This document shows, piece after piece, positions 42,077 through 50,619 of a DNA stretch of 64,000 nt (position 1 is its first letter; each line of letters begins with the position of its first letter). Location: the NCBI RefSeq assembly GCF_900107045.1, contig NZ_FNON01000016.1:49137-113136 (forward strand), in the 5' to 3' direction. This DNA is from Amycolatopsis xylanica (GTDB lineage: Bacteria > Actinomycetota > Actinomycetes > Mycobacteriales > Pseudonocardiaceae). The translations under genes were made by a program, and so were the position numbers. The notes under the pieces were generated by a model. That model saw only the letters and a list, made by a program, of their open reading frames with translations, did no database searches and had not been told where the DNA came from.

Positions 42077-44899
42077 ATGAGCGGAGTCAGACACGCGAGC
42101 TCGCCGGTGCTCGTAGGCAGGTCCGCGGAATTGGGGGCGCTCGCGTCCGCGATCGCCAGGCCGCCGTCGATCGTCATGCTCGAAGGCGAAGCGGGCGTCG
42201 GCAAGACCCGCCTGGTCACCGAGCTGCTGGGGCTGCCGGAAATGGCGCGGCGGCTGGTGTTCGCCGGCTATTGCCAGCCTTTGGGCGAACCATTCCCTTA
42301 TGGCGTAGTGCTCGAAGCGCTGCGTCACGCCGGACGGCATCTGAAGAACAAACCACCGTTGAGCCCGCTGAGCGGCGCGCTGCGGCCTTATCTGCCCGAG
42401 CTGGCGGATTTCCTTCCGGAACAGCCCGCGCCGCTCGGTGATCCGCGCGCGGAACGGCATCAGCTTTTCCGCGCGTTCCGCGAGCTCATCAGCTCACTCG
42501 GGGCGCTGGTGCTCATCATCGAAGACCTGCACTGGGCCGACGACGGCTCACGCAGGCTGCTGCGGTTCCTGATGGCCGATCCGCCGCGCAACCTGAGCCT
42601 GCTGCTCACCTACCGCCGGGAGGAAGTGCCCGGCGGGATCCCGGTCGGCAGCAGTTATCGCCCGGCCACCGGCTCGGCGAGCGTGCTCATCGAACTGCGC
42701 CCGCTCGACGCCGACGGGGTGAAGCACCTGGCCACGGCGCTGCTGGGGGATCGCGCGATCTCGGCCGAGTTCGCCACCCGGCTGCACGAGCGCACCGCCG
42801 GGATCCCGTTCGTGGTCGAGGAAACGCTCAACGCGCTCGACCACACCGAAACACTGCACGCCGGGCTGCTCGAATCCGTCGAAGTCCCGGTGCTGCTGCG
42901 CGAAGCCATGGTCGAGCGGCTGATCAAGCTGCCGCTCACGGCGCGCAGGCTGACCGAGGCCGCCGCCGTGCTCGGCGTGCCCGCCACCGACACGGTGCTC
43001 GCGGACACCGCGGGCCTGGACGCGGGGCGGGCGCGCCGCGCGCTCGTCGCCGCGCTCGAGAAGCATGTGCTGTTCGAAGCGGGCGACTGCCGTTACGGGT
43101 TCCGGCATACGCTCGCCCAACAGGCGGTCTACGGCACGATTTCCGGTCCCACCAGGCAACAGCTGCACCGCCGCGCCGTGCGGGCGCTGCTCGGACAGAG
43201 CCCGCCGCCGCTGGTGCAGCTCGCCGGGCACAGCCGCAAGGCCGGTGAGTCGGCCGACGCGATCCGCTACGCCGAAGCCGCCGCCCAGCGCGCCGCCGAG
43301 GTCGGCGATCTCGCCACCGCGACCGACCTGCTCCGCGGCCTGCTGGACGAACCGGCGCTCGAACCGTCCGATGTGGACAGACTGGCAGGCAGGCTCAGCG
43401 CGATCGCGTTCGACGGCCTGAGCATCCGCGAGGTCATCGCGACGCTGCAACGGCTGCTCGGGGACCGGCGGCTGTCCCGGCGGCTGCGGGGCGAGGTCCG
43501 GCTGAGCCTGGGGCTGCTGCTGATGCGGTACTCGGGTGGCGTCGAAGCGGGCCGCGCCGAGACCGAGCTGGCCGTCAACGACCTCGGGCACCGGCCCGAT
43601 CTGGAGGCGCGCGGCATCGCCATGCTCGCGCTGCCGTGGGCTGGCACGACGCCGCTGCCGGTGCACCTGCCGTGGATGCGGCGGGTCGACGAGCTGATCG
43701 CGGGCGCCACCGACCGCCTGGTGCTGCTGACCCTGATGGCCAGCAACGTGCCGTCCTGGCTGCACATCGGCGACGGCCGCGCGTGGGCGCTCGCGCGGCG
43801 CGTGCCGGGCACGATCGGTTCGGCCGGCGAACAACGCCAGCTCGCGCGGATGCACTGCAACCTCGCCGACGCGTGCGCGTGGATCGGCCATCACGACCGC
43901 GCGGGCAGCCTGCTGCACAGCGGCATGCAGCTGGCCACGAGCTGCGGCGCGCCCTATGTGGTCAGCACCGCGCGTGCCACCCGCGCGCATGTCGACTGGC
44001 TGACCGGGCACTGGGACGGGCTGACCGCGCGGACGTTGCGGCTGCTCGACGAGTACCAGGACCTGCTGCCGGTCGCGAGTGAGCTCTCGCTGGTGCTCGG
44101 CTCGCTGGCCGTGGCACGCGGCGAATGGGACCGCGCGGCCGGGCATTTCGCCGAGACGGGCATCGCGCAGCCGCAGAACGCGATCGCACCGGTGGTGCTC
44201 GCCGCGCACGCGGGCGTCGTCCGGATGCTGCTGGCGCAACAGGACGCCGAGGCGGCCGCACTCGAAGCCGACCGTGGCCTGGAGGTCGCGCGCGGCAAGG
44301 GCGTCTGGGCGTGGGCGGGCGAACTCGTGGTCATGGCCGTCGACGCGTACTGCCAGACCGGCCGCGCCAGCGACGCGCAAGCGCTTACCGACGAGCTCGA
44401 ACGCGGACTGGCGGGTTGCGACGCACCGGCGGGCTACGCGGCTTTGGCTGAGGCACAAGGGATATTGGCGCTGTGCCGCGGCGAGTCCACCGCCGCCGAG
44501 TACCTGACCGACGCGCGGCAGCGCTACGAACGGCTCCCCGCGCCGTATCTGGCCGCGCTGGCGGGCGAGCGGCTCGCGCGGGCCGGTGAGCCGGAGGCGA
44601 GCGAGCTGACTTCGCTCGCCGCCGCGTTCGACGAACTGGGTGCGACCCGGGACGCCGCGCGCTGCCGCCACGCCGTCCGCGCGACCGGCGCGATCACGCC
44701 GTCACGCCGCGGCAGGCGTGGCTACGGCGACGAGCTGTCCCCGCGCGAACGGGACGTCGCGCGGCTGCTCGCCGAGGGCAACACCAACCGCGAGATCGCC
44801 GAGGTGCTGTTCCTGTCGAGGCGCACGGTCGAGCAGCACGTGGCCAGTGTGCTGCGGAAACTGAAGGTCCACTCACGCGACGAGCTGCAGCGCGCTTAA
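42077..44899 (+). CDS. LuxR-family regulator of the LAL type (large ATP-binding)
   Basis: The 940-residue protein has an N-terminal AAA-type ATPase with Walker A GEAGVGKT at 37-44 and Walker B LVLIIEDLHWADD near 150, a long helical TPR-like middle, and a C-terminal LuxR helix-turn-helix (ELSPRERDVARLLAEGNTNR near 880-930). LAL regulators activate catabolic or secondary-metabolite genes with ATP as a switch. The ATG overlaps the stop of a five-codon open frame (MSVEK, 42063-42080) as ATGA. No cluster it would obviously control is adjacent. Confidence 0.92.
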   Translation: MSGVRHASSPVLVGRSAELGALASAIARPPSIVMLEGEAGVGKTRLVTELLGLPEMARRLVFAGYCQPLGEPFPYGVVLEALRHAGRHLKNKPPLSPLSGALRPYLPELADFLPEQPAPLGDPRAERHQLFRAFRELISSLGALVLIIEDLHWADDGSRRLLRFLMADPPRNLSLLLTYRREEVPGGIPVGSSYRPATGSASVLIELRPLDADGVKHLATALLGDRAISAEFATRLHERTAGIPFVVEETLNALDHTETLHAGLLESVEVPVLLREAMVERLIKLPLTARRLTEAAAVLGVPATDTVLADTAGLDAGRARRALVAALEKHVLFEAGDCRYGFRHTLAQQAVYGTISGPTRQQLHRRAVRALLGQSPPPLVQLAGHSRKAGESADAIRYAEAAAQRAAEVGDLATATDLLRGLLDEPALEPSDVDRLAGRLSAIAFDGLSIREVIATLQRLLGDRRLSRRLRGEVRLSLGLLLMRYSGGVEAGRAETELAVNDLGHRPDLEARGIAMLALPWAGTTPLPVHLPWMRRVDELIAGATDRLVLLTLMASNVPSWLHIGDGRAWALARRVPGTIGSAGEQRQLARMHCNLADACAWIGHHDRAGSLLHSGMQLATSCGAPYVVSTARATRAHVDWLTGHWDGLTARTLRLLDEYQDLLPVASELSLVLGSLAVARGEWDRAAGHFAETGIAQPQNAIAPVVLAAHAGVVRMLLAQQDAEAAALEADRGLEVARGKGVWAWAGELVVMAVDAYCQTGRASDAQALTDELERGLAGCDAPAGYAALAEAQGILALCRGESTAAEYLTDARQRYERLPAPYLAALAGERLARAGEPEASELTSLAAAFDELGATRDAARCRHAVRATGAITPSRRGRRGYGDELSPRERDVARLLAEGNTNREIAEVLFLSRRTVEQHVASVLRKLKVHSRDELQRA

Positions 44900-44972
44900 T
44901 TCGGTTGCGGGGTCTTCGGGGCGTCCGGGATGATCGTCGGCACAAGCCCGAGTGGAGCTAGGGAGGTGCGAC

Positions 44973-45032
44973 ATGTACATGCCTGTCGTTGGCGTGCCCA
45001 TGGCCCGCCCATCCGCCCCCCGAGGCCGTTAG
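44973..45032 (+). CDS. Possible 19-residue leader peptide upstream of the RIO kinase
   Basis: ATG at 44973 preceded by GGGAGGTGCGAC, a very good ribosome site; the product is MYMPVVGVPMARPSAPRGR, then TAG. It ends 50 bp before the kinase start. The sequence between the two is GC-rich and could fold. Size and position suit a translated leader that affects the downstream gene, but conservation is not tested. Confidence 0.4.
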   Translation: MYMPVVGVPMARPSAPRGR

Positions 45033-45082
45033 CGCGTAGCCGCTCGCCCGGTGGGGCACCCCTTCACGAGGAGAACCCACCA

Positions 45083-46030
45083 GTGCGCGAGCACGATTTC
45101 GAAGACTCTTACGACCGTCCGTCCCGCCGCAAGACCAAGCGTCCGCGGTTCGACGACGAACCGGCGCCCAGTCGCGGTGGCCGGATGACCGAGGCGGAAC
45201 GCGGCAGGCTGGCCCAGCTGCGTGAAGACGCCTACGTCCAGGACGTCCCCGGCGGCGCCGACCGCTGGTCCACCTGGGGTGAGGCCGACCACGGCCCCGT
45301 GCCGAGGCCGGACTGGGTGCTCACCGCGCTCGCCGCGGTCGACACCGAGCTGGGCGTGCTCAAGACCGGCAAGGAGGCCGATGTCCACCTGATCCGCCGT
45401 GGCCTGCCCGACGGCACCCACGAGTCGCTGCTCGCCGCGAAGCGGTACCGCAGCAACGAACACCGCATGTTCCATCGCGACGCCGGCTACCTCGAAGGCC
45501 GCCGGATGCGGCGGTCCCGTGAGATGCGGGCGATCGAGACGCGGACGAATTTCGGCCGCAACCTGATCGCCGAGCAGTGGGCGGTGGCGGAGTTCGCGGC
45601 GCTGAGCCGGCTGTGGCACGCGGGCGCCCCGGTGCCGTATCCGGTGCAGCGCCAGGGAACCGAGCTGCTGCTGGAGTTCCTCGGCGACGAGGACGGCACG
45701 GCCGCGCCCCGGCTCGCCCAGGTCCGCGCGGACGACGACGAACTCAAGGAACTCTGGCACCAGACGGTGGTGGCGCTGGAGCTGCTCGCCGCGCAGGGTC
45801 TCGCGCACGGCGACCTGTCGGCGTACAACCTGCTGGTCCACCGGGGACGGGTGATGATCATCGACCTGCCCCAGGTGGTCGACATCGTCGCCAACCCGCG
45901 CGGCCTGGAGTTCCTCGAGCGCGACATCCGCAACATCGCGGGGTGGTTCACCGCCCGTGGCCTCCCCGAGTCCGAAACGGACCCGGCGGCACTGGTGGCC
46001 GAGCTCCGCGACGTCGCTGGCCTCCCCTAG
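45083..46030 (+). CDS. RIO-type serine/threonine protein kinase
   Basis: The 315-residue protein starts at a GTG with CGAGGAGA upstream. The RIO catalytic loop is GLAHGDLSAYNLLV with Asp near 244, and the metal-binding motif is IIDLPQVVD, matching the RIO form (DxPQ) and not the DFG of ordinary kinases. An acidic/basic N-terminus (about 1-45) precedes the kinase fold. RIO kinases act in ribosome maturation in eukaryotes and archaea; bacterial members are less understood. A possible leader peptide lies upstream and repeat A3 lies downstream. Confidence 0.9.
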   Translation: MREHDFEDSYDRPSRRKTKRPRFDDEPAPSRGGRMTEAERGRLAQLREDAYVQDVPGGADRWSTWGEADHGPVPRPDWVLTALAAVDTELGVLKTGKEADVHLIRRGLPDGTHESLLAAKRYRSNEHRMFHRDAGYLEGRRMRRSREMRAIETRTNFGRNLIAEQWAVAEFAALSRLWHAGAPVPYPVQRQGTELLLEFLGDEDGTAAPRLAQVRADDDELKELWHQTVVALELLAAQGLAHGDLSAYNLLVHRGRVMIIDLPQVVDIVANPRGLEFLERDIRNIAGWFTARGLPESETDPAALVAELRDVAGLP

Positions 46031-46051
46031 GCCCCGGCACCCCGGTCGGCC

Positions 46052-46106
46052 AAGCCCGAAAGTGGCTTTCGTCAGGTCGCATCTGACGAAAGCCACTTTC
46101 GGGCTT
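46052..46106. repeat. Dispersed hairpin element A3
   Basis: A single inverted repeat, arms AAGCCCGAAAGTGGCTTTCG and complement with one mismatch, around GTCGC. It lacks the extra unit of A1 and A2. It lies between the tandem RIO kinase and DEAD-box helicase genes. Confidence 0.9.
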
Positions 46107-46413
46107 CTCGACGATCGTGATTCAGGGGTGATGGTTGAGGGGTTGACCACAGTTGGGACCTGCGAGTAGGTGCCGGAGACCGACTCCGGTACAGTAGTGA
46201 CAGACCGCAACCGGCGGCGTGGATGAGTGGTGTCCGTCGCCTCCAAAGCCAACCGAATGGCTCGCGGTATCCGTATCAACCAATTGGCGCGCGGTGTCAC
46301 GCAGACATGGTGTGCCGGGTTCGTCCCTGTGAAAGCCCACTGCACACCATCTTGTCCTGCCTGCGCGCGGACAGCCGGGCCTCCTTGTGACGTGCCACGT
46401 CCGAGAGGTATCA
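46107..46413 (+). other. 300-bp leader region of the DEAD-box helicase gene
   Basis: No gene was found here. It is less GC-rich than the flanks and contains short hairpins such as CCGGAGACCGACTCCGG near 46173. Candidate -10 TACAGT (46190-46195) has no matching -35. Long, structured leaders are common ahead of RNA-helicase and cold-shock genes, so a regulatory 5' UTR is likely but not shown. Confidence 0.4.
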
Positions 46414-47907
46414 GTGACAGTCACGTTCAACAGCTCCGCTCCTTCGGCTCGACCGCACCGCAAGCCGCGTGCGCGTACCGGGGGTACCGAGGTGCTGCAC
46501 AACGACACGGCCGTCGAGACCGTGCCGAGCAAGACCTTCGCCGAGCTCGGCCTCCCCGAGCCGCTGCTTCGCGCACTGCGCGAGGCGGGGATCAACTCCC
46601 CGTTCCCCATCCAGTCCGCGACCATCCCGGACGCGATCGCCGGCCGTGACGTGCTGGGCCGCGCCCAGACCGGTTCCGGCAAGACCCTGGCGTTCGGCCT
46701 GGCCATGCTGGCCAGGCTCGACGGTGGCAAGGCCCGCCCGAAGCGGCCCCGCGCCCTCGTCCTCGTGCCGACCCGTGAGCTGGCCATGCAGGTGGCCGAC
46801 TCGCTGACCCCGCTCGCCAAGTCGCTCGGCCTGTGGTGCCGCGTGGCCGTCGGCGGCATGGCCTTCGCCCGCCAGGCCGAGGCGCTCAATCGCGGTGTCG
46901 ACCTGCTGATCGCCACCCCCGGCCGGCTGTCGGACCACGTCCGCCAGGGCACCGCGGTGCTCTCGGACGTCAACTTCGTCGCGCTCGACGAGGCCGACCA
47001 GATGGCCGACATGGGCTTCATGCCGCAGGTCCGCGAGATCCTCGACCTGACCCCGGCCCGCGGGCAGCGCCTGCTGTTCTCGGCGACGCTCGACGGTGAC
47101 GTGGACCGCCTGGTCCGCGCCTACCTGACCGACCCGGTCACCCACTCGGTCGCCCCGGTGTCCGCCAGCGTGACCACGATGGACCACCACGTCCTCCAGG
47201 TCTCGCACCAGGACAAGCAGGACATCATCACCGAGATCGGCGCCCGCGACGGCCGGACGATCATGTTCGTCCGCACCAAGCACCACGTCGACCGGCTCGC
47301 CGAGCGCCTGCGCGAGAAGGGTGTCGCGGCCGGTGCCCTGCACGGCGGCAAGACCCAGGGCCAGCGCAACCGCGTGCTCGCCGACTTCAAGGAAGGCCAC
47401 ACCCCGGTGCTGGTCGCCACCGACGTCGCCGCCCGCGGCATCCACGTCGACGGCATCTCCCTGGTGCTGCACGTCGACCCGGCCGCCGACCACAAGGACT
47501 ACCTGCACCGCGCGGGCCGCACGGCCCGGGCCGGCGCCTCGGGCGTCGTGGTCACGCTGGTCACGCACGACCAGCGCCGCATGGTCCGCCGGATGACCGA
47601 CCGCGCGGGTGTCCGCGCGGAGCAGGCCACCGTGCGGCCCGGCGACACCGAGCTGTCCCGGATCACCGGCGCCCAGCAGCCCAGCGGCGAGCCGGTGCCC
47701 GAGCGCCAGCGCGAGACCCCGCGTCGTGGCCGTGGCTTCGGCGGCGGTGGCGAGCGTGGTGGCTACGGCGGTTCCCGCGAGGGTGGCCGTCCCGGCGGCT
47801 TCGGCGGCCGTGGCCGTCAGCCCCGCTACGGCAACGGCGGCGGTTCCCGCGAGGGCGGCCGTCCGCAGCGGCCGAGCAGCCGCCCGCGGCGCAGCTACGA
47901 CAACTGA
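46414..47907 (+). CDS. DEAD-box ATP-dependent RNA helicase
   Basis: The 497-residue protein starts at a GTG at 46414 with GAGAGG before it. Motifs in order: Q motif FPIQ, I AQTGSGKT (84-91), Ia PTRELA, Ib TPGR, II DEADQ, III SAT, V ATDVAARGIHVD and VI HRAGRTARAG. After the RecA domains comes a Gly/Arg-rich tail of about 70 residues (GGYGG, GGRGRQ repeats) that would bind RNA without sequence preference. It should unwind structured mRNA or rRNA, probably in cold or stress. The strong terminator right after it shows the gene ends a transcript. Confidence 0.94.
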   Translation: MTVTFNSSAPSARPHRKPRARTGGTEVLHNDTAVETVPSKTFAELGLPEPLLRALREAGINSPFPIQSATIPDAIAGRDVLGRAQTGSGKTLAFGLAMLARLDGGKARPKRPRALVLVPTRELAMQVADSLTPLAKSLGLWCRVAVGGMAFARQAEALNRGVDLLIATPGRLSDHVRQGTAVLSDVNFVALDEADQMADMGFMPQVREILDLTPARGQRLLFSATLDGDVDRLVRAYLTDPVTHSVAPVSASVTTMDHHVLQVSHQDKQDIITEIGARDGRTIMFVRTKHHVDRLAERLREKGVAAGALHGGKTQGQRNRVLADFKEGHTPVLVATDVAARGIHVDGISLVLHVDPAADHKDYLHRAGRTARAGASGVVVTLVTHDQRRMVRRMTDRAGVRAEQATVRPGDTELSRITGAQQPSGEPVPERQRETPRRGRGFGGGGERGGYGGSREGGRPGGFGGRGRQPRYGNGGGSREGGRPQRPSSRPRRSYDN

Positions 47908-47914
47908 GTAAGTG

Positions 47915-47952
47915 AAAAAGGCGGGGCCGGGCGCAACCGGCCCCGCCTTTTT
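47915..47952 (+). terminator. Rho-independent terminator after the DEAD-box gene
   Basis: AAAAAGGCGGGGCCGG and its complement flank GCGCAA, ending in TTTTT; the A-run upstream makes it usable on both strands. Confidence 0.88.
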
Positions 47953-47971
47953 CGTGCCCGACCTGACATTC

Positions 47972-48021
47972 GGGTCGTGAGTGTTTAGGCCGGTTAGAAC
48001 CGGCGGGAACACTCACGACCC
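47972..48021. repeat. Hairpin element B5
   Basis: GGGTCGTGAGTGT, core GGCCGGTTAGAACCGG and ACACTCACGACCC. It lies between the DEAD-box terminator and bioF. The loop reads AG here where most copies have CT, consistent with reversed orientation. Confidence 0.9.
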
Positions 48022-48042
48022 CCGCATGCGAGACTGCGGGAC

Positions 48043-49215
48043 GTGAATGCTCCCGTTCCCCCCGAAAACGTCTTCGACTGGCTGGACGCCGAGGCCGAGA
48101 AGCGCGCGAGCGCGGGCCTGGTCCGGCAGCTGCGGCCCCGGCCGCCGGTCGCCGAGGAGCTGGACCTCGCCGGGAACGACTACCTCGGGCTGGCCAGGGA
48201 CAAGCGGGTCGCGGGTGCCGCCGCGGCGGCCGCGTTGCGGTGGGGCGCCGGGTCGACCGGGTCGCGGCTGGTGACCGGGACGACCGAGCTGCACACCGAG
48301 CTGGAGCACGAGCTCGCGCGGTTCTGCGGTGCCCAGGCGGCGCTGGTGTTCTCGTCCGGGTTCACGGCGAACCTCGGTGCGGTGACGGCGTTGTCCGGCG
48401 CGGAGTCGGCGATCGTGACCGACAAGTACATCCACGCCTCCCTCATCGAAGGCTGTCGGCTGAGCCGCGCGGACATCGCGGCCGTCGCACATGTCGACGT
48501 GAAGGCGTTCTCGCACGCGCTGAGCACGCGACGCAAGCCGCGGGCGCTGGTGGTCACCGATTCCGTGTTCTCCGTGGACGGTGACATCGCCCCGCTCGGC
48601 GACCTCGCGCGGGTGTGCCGGGAAACGAACGCCTCACTGCTGATCGACGACGCGCACGGCTTCGGCGTGCTCGGCGAGGGTGGCCGGGGCGCCGTGCACG
48701 AGGCGGGGCTGGCCGGGGCGCCGGACGTGGTCGCCACCATCACGCTGTCGAAATCCCTTGGCGCGCAAGGAGGTGCCGTGCTCGGCCCGCGCCGGGTGAT
48801 CAAGCACCTCGTCGACACCGCACGCAGTTTCATCTTCGACACCGGGCTCGCGCCGTCGAGCGCCGCGGCGGCTTTGGCCGCGCTCAACGCGCTCAAGGCC
48901 GAGCCCGAGCTGGCGACCAAGGTGCGCGACGCCTCGATGAACCTGGCGATGCAGCTGAAGGCCGCCGGTTTCACGCTGTGCGTGCCGGAAGCCGCGGTCA
49001 TCTCGGTGCACGCGCCCTCGCCCGGCGAGGCCGTCGCGTGGGCGGGAGCCTGTGCGGAGCAAGGGATCCGGGTCGGCTGCTTCCGGCCGCCGTCCGTGCC
49101 GGACGGCATCTCCCGGCTGCGGCTGACCGCGCGTGCCGACCTCACCGAGTCCGATGTGGACCGTGCGGTGAAGGTGATCACCGCTACCGCGCCACGCGGA
49201 GCCTTCGCATCGTGA
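48043..49215 (+). CDS. bioF: 8-amino-7-oxononanoate synthase (BioF)
   Basis: The 390-residue PLP enzyme is of the alpha-oxoamine synthase family. The PLP Lys is near 237 in TITLSKSLGAQGG; DDAHGFGVLG near 205 carries the Asp and His that hold the cofactor; SRLVTGTTELH near 80 is the substrate loop. Length fits BioF, which joins pimeloyl-CoA/ACP and alanine in biotin synthesis. Other biotin genes are not in the window, so the related KBL/AONS activities cannot be fully excluded. The last 32 bp overlap the convergent ElaA-type gene. It starts at a GTG at 48043. Confidence 0.88.
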   Translation: MNAPVPPENVFDWLDAEAEKRASAGLVRQLRPRPPVAEELDLAGNDYLGLARDKRVAGAAAAAALRWGAGSTGSRLVTGTTELHTELEHELARFCGAQAALVFSSGFTANLGAVTALSGAESAIVTDKYIHASLIEGCRLSRADIAAVAHVDVKAFSHALSTRRKPRALVVTDSVFSVDGDIAPLGDLARVCRETNASLLIDDAHGFGVLGEGGRGAVHEAGLAGAPDVVATITLSKSLGAQGGAVLGPRRVIKHLVDTARSFIFDTGLAPSSAAAALAALNALKAEPELATKVRDASMNLAMQLKAAGFTLCVPEAAVISVHAPSPGEAVAWAGACAEQGIRVGCFRPPSVPDGISRLRLTARADLTESDVDRAVKVITATAPRGAFAS

Positions 49216-49609
49216 TGTGCGGGATGCCGTCCTCGAGGAACTCTTCGCCCTCGGGGACGAACCCGAACTTCGCGTAGAACCCGGTCGCGTAGGTCTGCGA
49301 ATCGAGCACGCTGTCCGCGTCACCGATGTGGTCCAGCGCGGCCTTCATCAGCTCGGCTGAGAGGCCCTTGCCCCGCGCGGCCTTCGCCGTGACGACGCGG
49401 CCGATCCGGCTGACGCCGTCGGGATCGGCGAGAATGCGCAGGTAGGAACCGAAATCCTCGGTCCAGAGATGGCGGGTCGTCGGCAGCAGGTCCCGGCCGT
49501 CGATTTCGGGGTACGGGCATTCCTGCTCGACGACGAACACGTCGACGCGCAAACGCAAGATCTCGTAGAGCTGAGCAGCGGTCAGCCGATCACCGGCAAC
49601 GTTGTTCAC
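49184..49609 (-). CDS. ElaA-type GNAT acetyltransferase
   Basis: The 141-residue single-domain GNAT has LYEILRLRVDVFVVEQECPYPEIDG (shown only in part: LRVDVFVVEQECPYPEIDG) near 18-38, the ElaA signature, and an acetyl-CoA loop AARGKGLSAELM near 77. ElaA's substrate is not known. The start is a GTG at 49609. Its 3' end overlaps bioF by 32 bp. Confidence 0.85.
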   Translation of the reverse strand: MNNVAGDRLTAAQLYEILRLRVDVFVVEQECPYPEIDGRDLLPTTRHLWTEDFGSYLRILADPDGVSRIGRVVTAKAARGKGLSAELMKAALDHIGDADSVLDSQTYATGFYAKFGFVPEGEEFLEDGIPHITMRRLRVAR

Positions 49610-49636
49610 ACCACATCATAAGCGGCCTCGCCCCAG

Positions 49637-49687
49637 AGGGGTCGTGAGTGTTCCGGCCGGTTCTAACCGGCCTAAACACTCACGACC
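49637..49687. repeat. Hairpin element B6
   Basis: The longest pairing of the family: GGTCGTGAGTGTT, core GGCCGGTTCTAACCGGCC, then ACACTCACGACC. Its right end touches the stop codon of the trypsin-like protease gene at 49688. Confidence 0.92.
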
Positions 49688-50479
49688 TCAGAAGAGGCCG
49701 CGGTTCGAGCGCTTCTCCAGCTCGTCGGCGAAGGCGGAGACGCGGGTGTAGACGCCCGGCTTGCCGGGCTGGGCGCAGCCGACGCCCCACGACACGATGC
49801 CGATCAGGACCTTGCCGACCACCAGTGGGCCGCCGGAGTCGCCCTGGCAGGCGTCCTTGCCGCCGTTGGCGTACCCGGCGCAGACCATGGTCGACGGGTC
49901 GTAGTTGCCGTACGCGGTCTTGCAGCTCGCGTCGCTGATCATCGGGACGTCGACGCTGCGGAGTACGTCGGAGCGTTCGCCGTTGTCCTTCAGCCGGCCC
50001 CAGCCGAGGACGGTGGCCATGGTGTTCTCGGCGTAGTACCGGGCGGTCTGGGTGACCTGCGCGGTGTCGTAACGGAGGCGGGTCGACGTGGTGAGCAGGG
50101 CGATGTCGTTGCCGGTGCCCGGATCGGTGTAGTCCGGATTCACCCAGATGTCCGATACGGTCGAAACCGTGCCGTCCTTGACACGCTTGTCCTGCCTGCC
50201 CGCGACGACGCGCAGGTTGGTCTTGGTGACGGCCTTGGCGCAGTGCGCGGCCGTGGCGACGGAGTTCTCGCCGATCAGGACGGCGCCGCAGAACTGGCTG
50301 CCGTTCTCGTCGGTGAGGAACACCGCGAACGGGTACTGCGCGACGGCGGCGGGCTGACCACCCACGATGCCGGGCTGGCCGGCCGTCTCCGGGGTGGCGG
50401 ACGCGACCGGCACGGCCACGGCGGCGGCGAGCAGCGCCCCGGCGACCAAGAGCAGGTTGCGGCGAGACTTGGCTGGCAT
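49688..50479 (-). CDS. Secreted trypsin-like serine protease
   Basis: The 263-residue protein starts at the ATG at 50479 with AAGGGAAA upstream; the frame is open to 50521. A signal peptide of about 28 residues and a short propeptide end at IVGGQPA. His in ATAAHC, Asp in GNDIALL and Ser in GDSGGP form the triad, and Asp six before the Ser (DACQGDSGG) gives specificity after Arg/Lys. Six Cys could form three disulfides. It is a typical actinomycete secreted trypsin. Element B6 abuts its stop. Confidence 0.93.
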   Translation of the reverse strand: MPAKSRRNLLLVAGALLAAAVAVPVASATPETAGQPGIVGGQPAAVAQYPFAVFLTDENGSQFCGAVLIGENSVATAAHCAKAVTKTNLRVVAGRQDKRVKDGTVSTVSDIWVNPDYTDPGTGNDIALLTTSTRLRYDTAQVTQTARYYAENTMATVLGWGRLKDNGERSDVLRSVDVPMISDASCKTAYGNYDPSTMVCAGYANGGKDACQGDSGGPLVVGKVLIGIVSWGVGCAQPGKPGVYTRVSAFADELEKRSNRGLF

Positions 50480-50619
50480 CGTTGATTTCCCTTCGGGGCG
50501 GAATGACTCCGGCGCGTACACGGGCAGTCGTCAATACCCTAAACGGAGCAGGCCCGATACGGTGTCGCTGAATCGGGTGGACTACGCGGTCACGGTCCGC
50601 TTCTGACAAGCTGGTCCGC

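Noticed and set aside
42548..44671. A 707-codon minus-strand frame opposite the LAL regulator
   Set aside because: It has a low-complexity Arg/Gln/Pro product, no recognisable motif, and a full-length real gene on the other strand.
46227..46649. A 140-codon frame upstream of and overlapping the DEAD-box gene
   Set aside because: It runs into the helicase in another frame, has no ribosome site and no family pattern.
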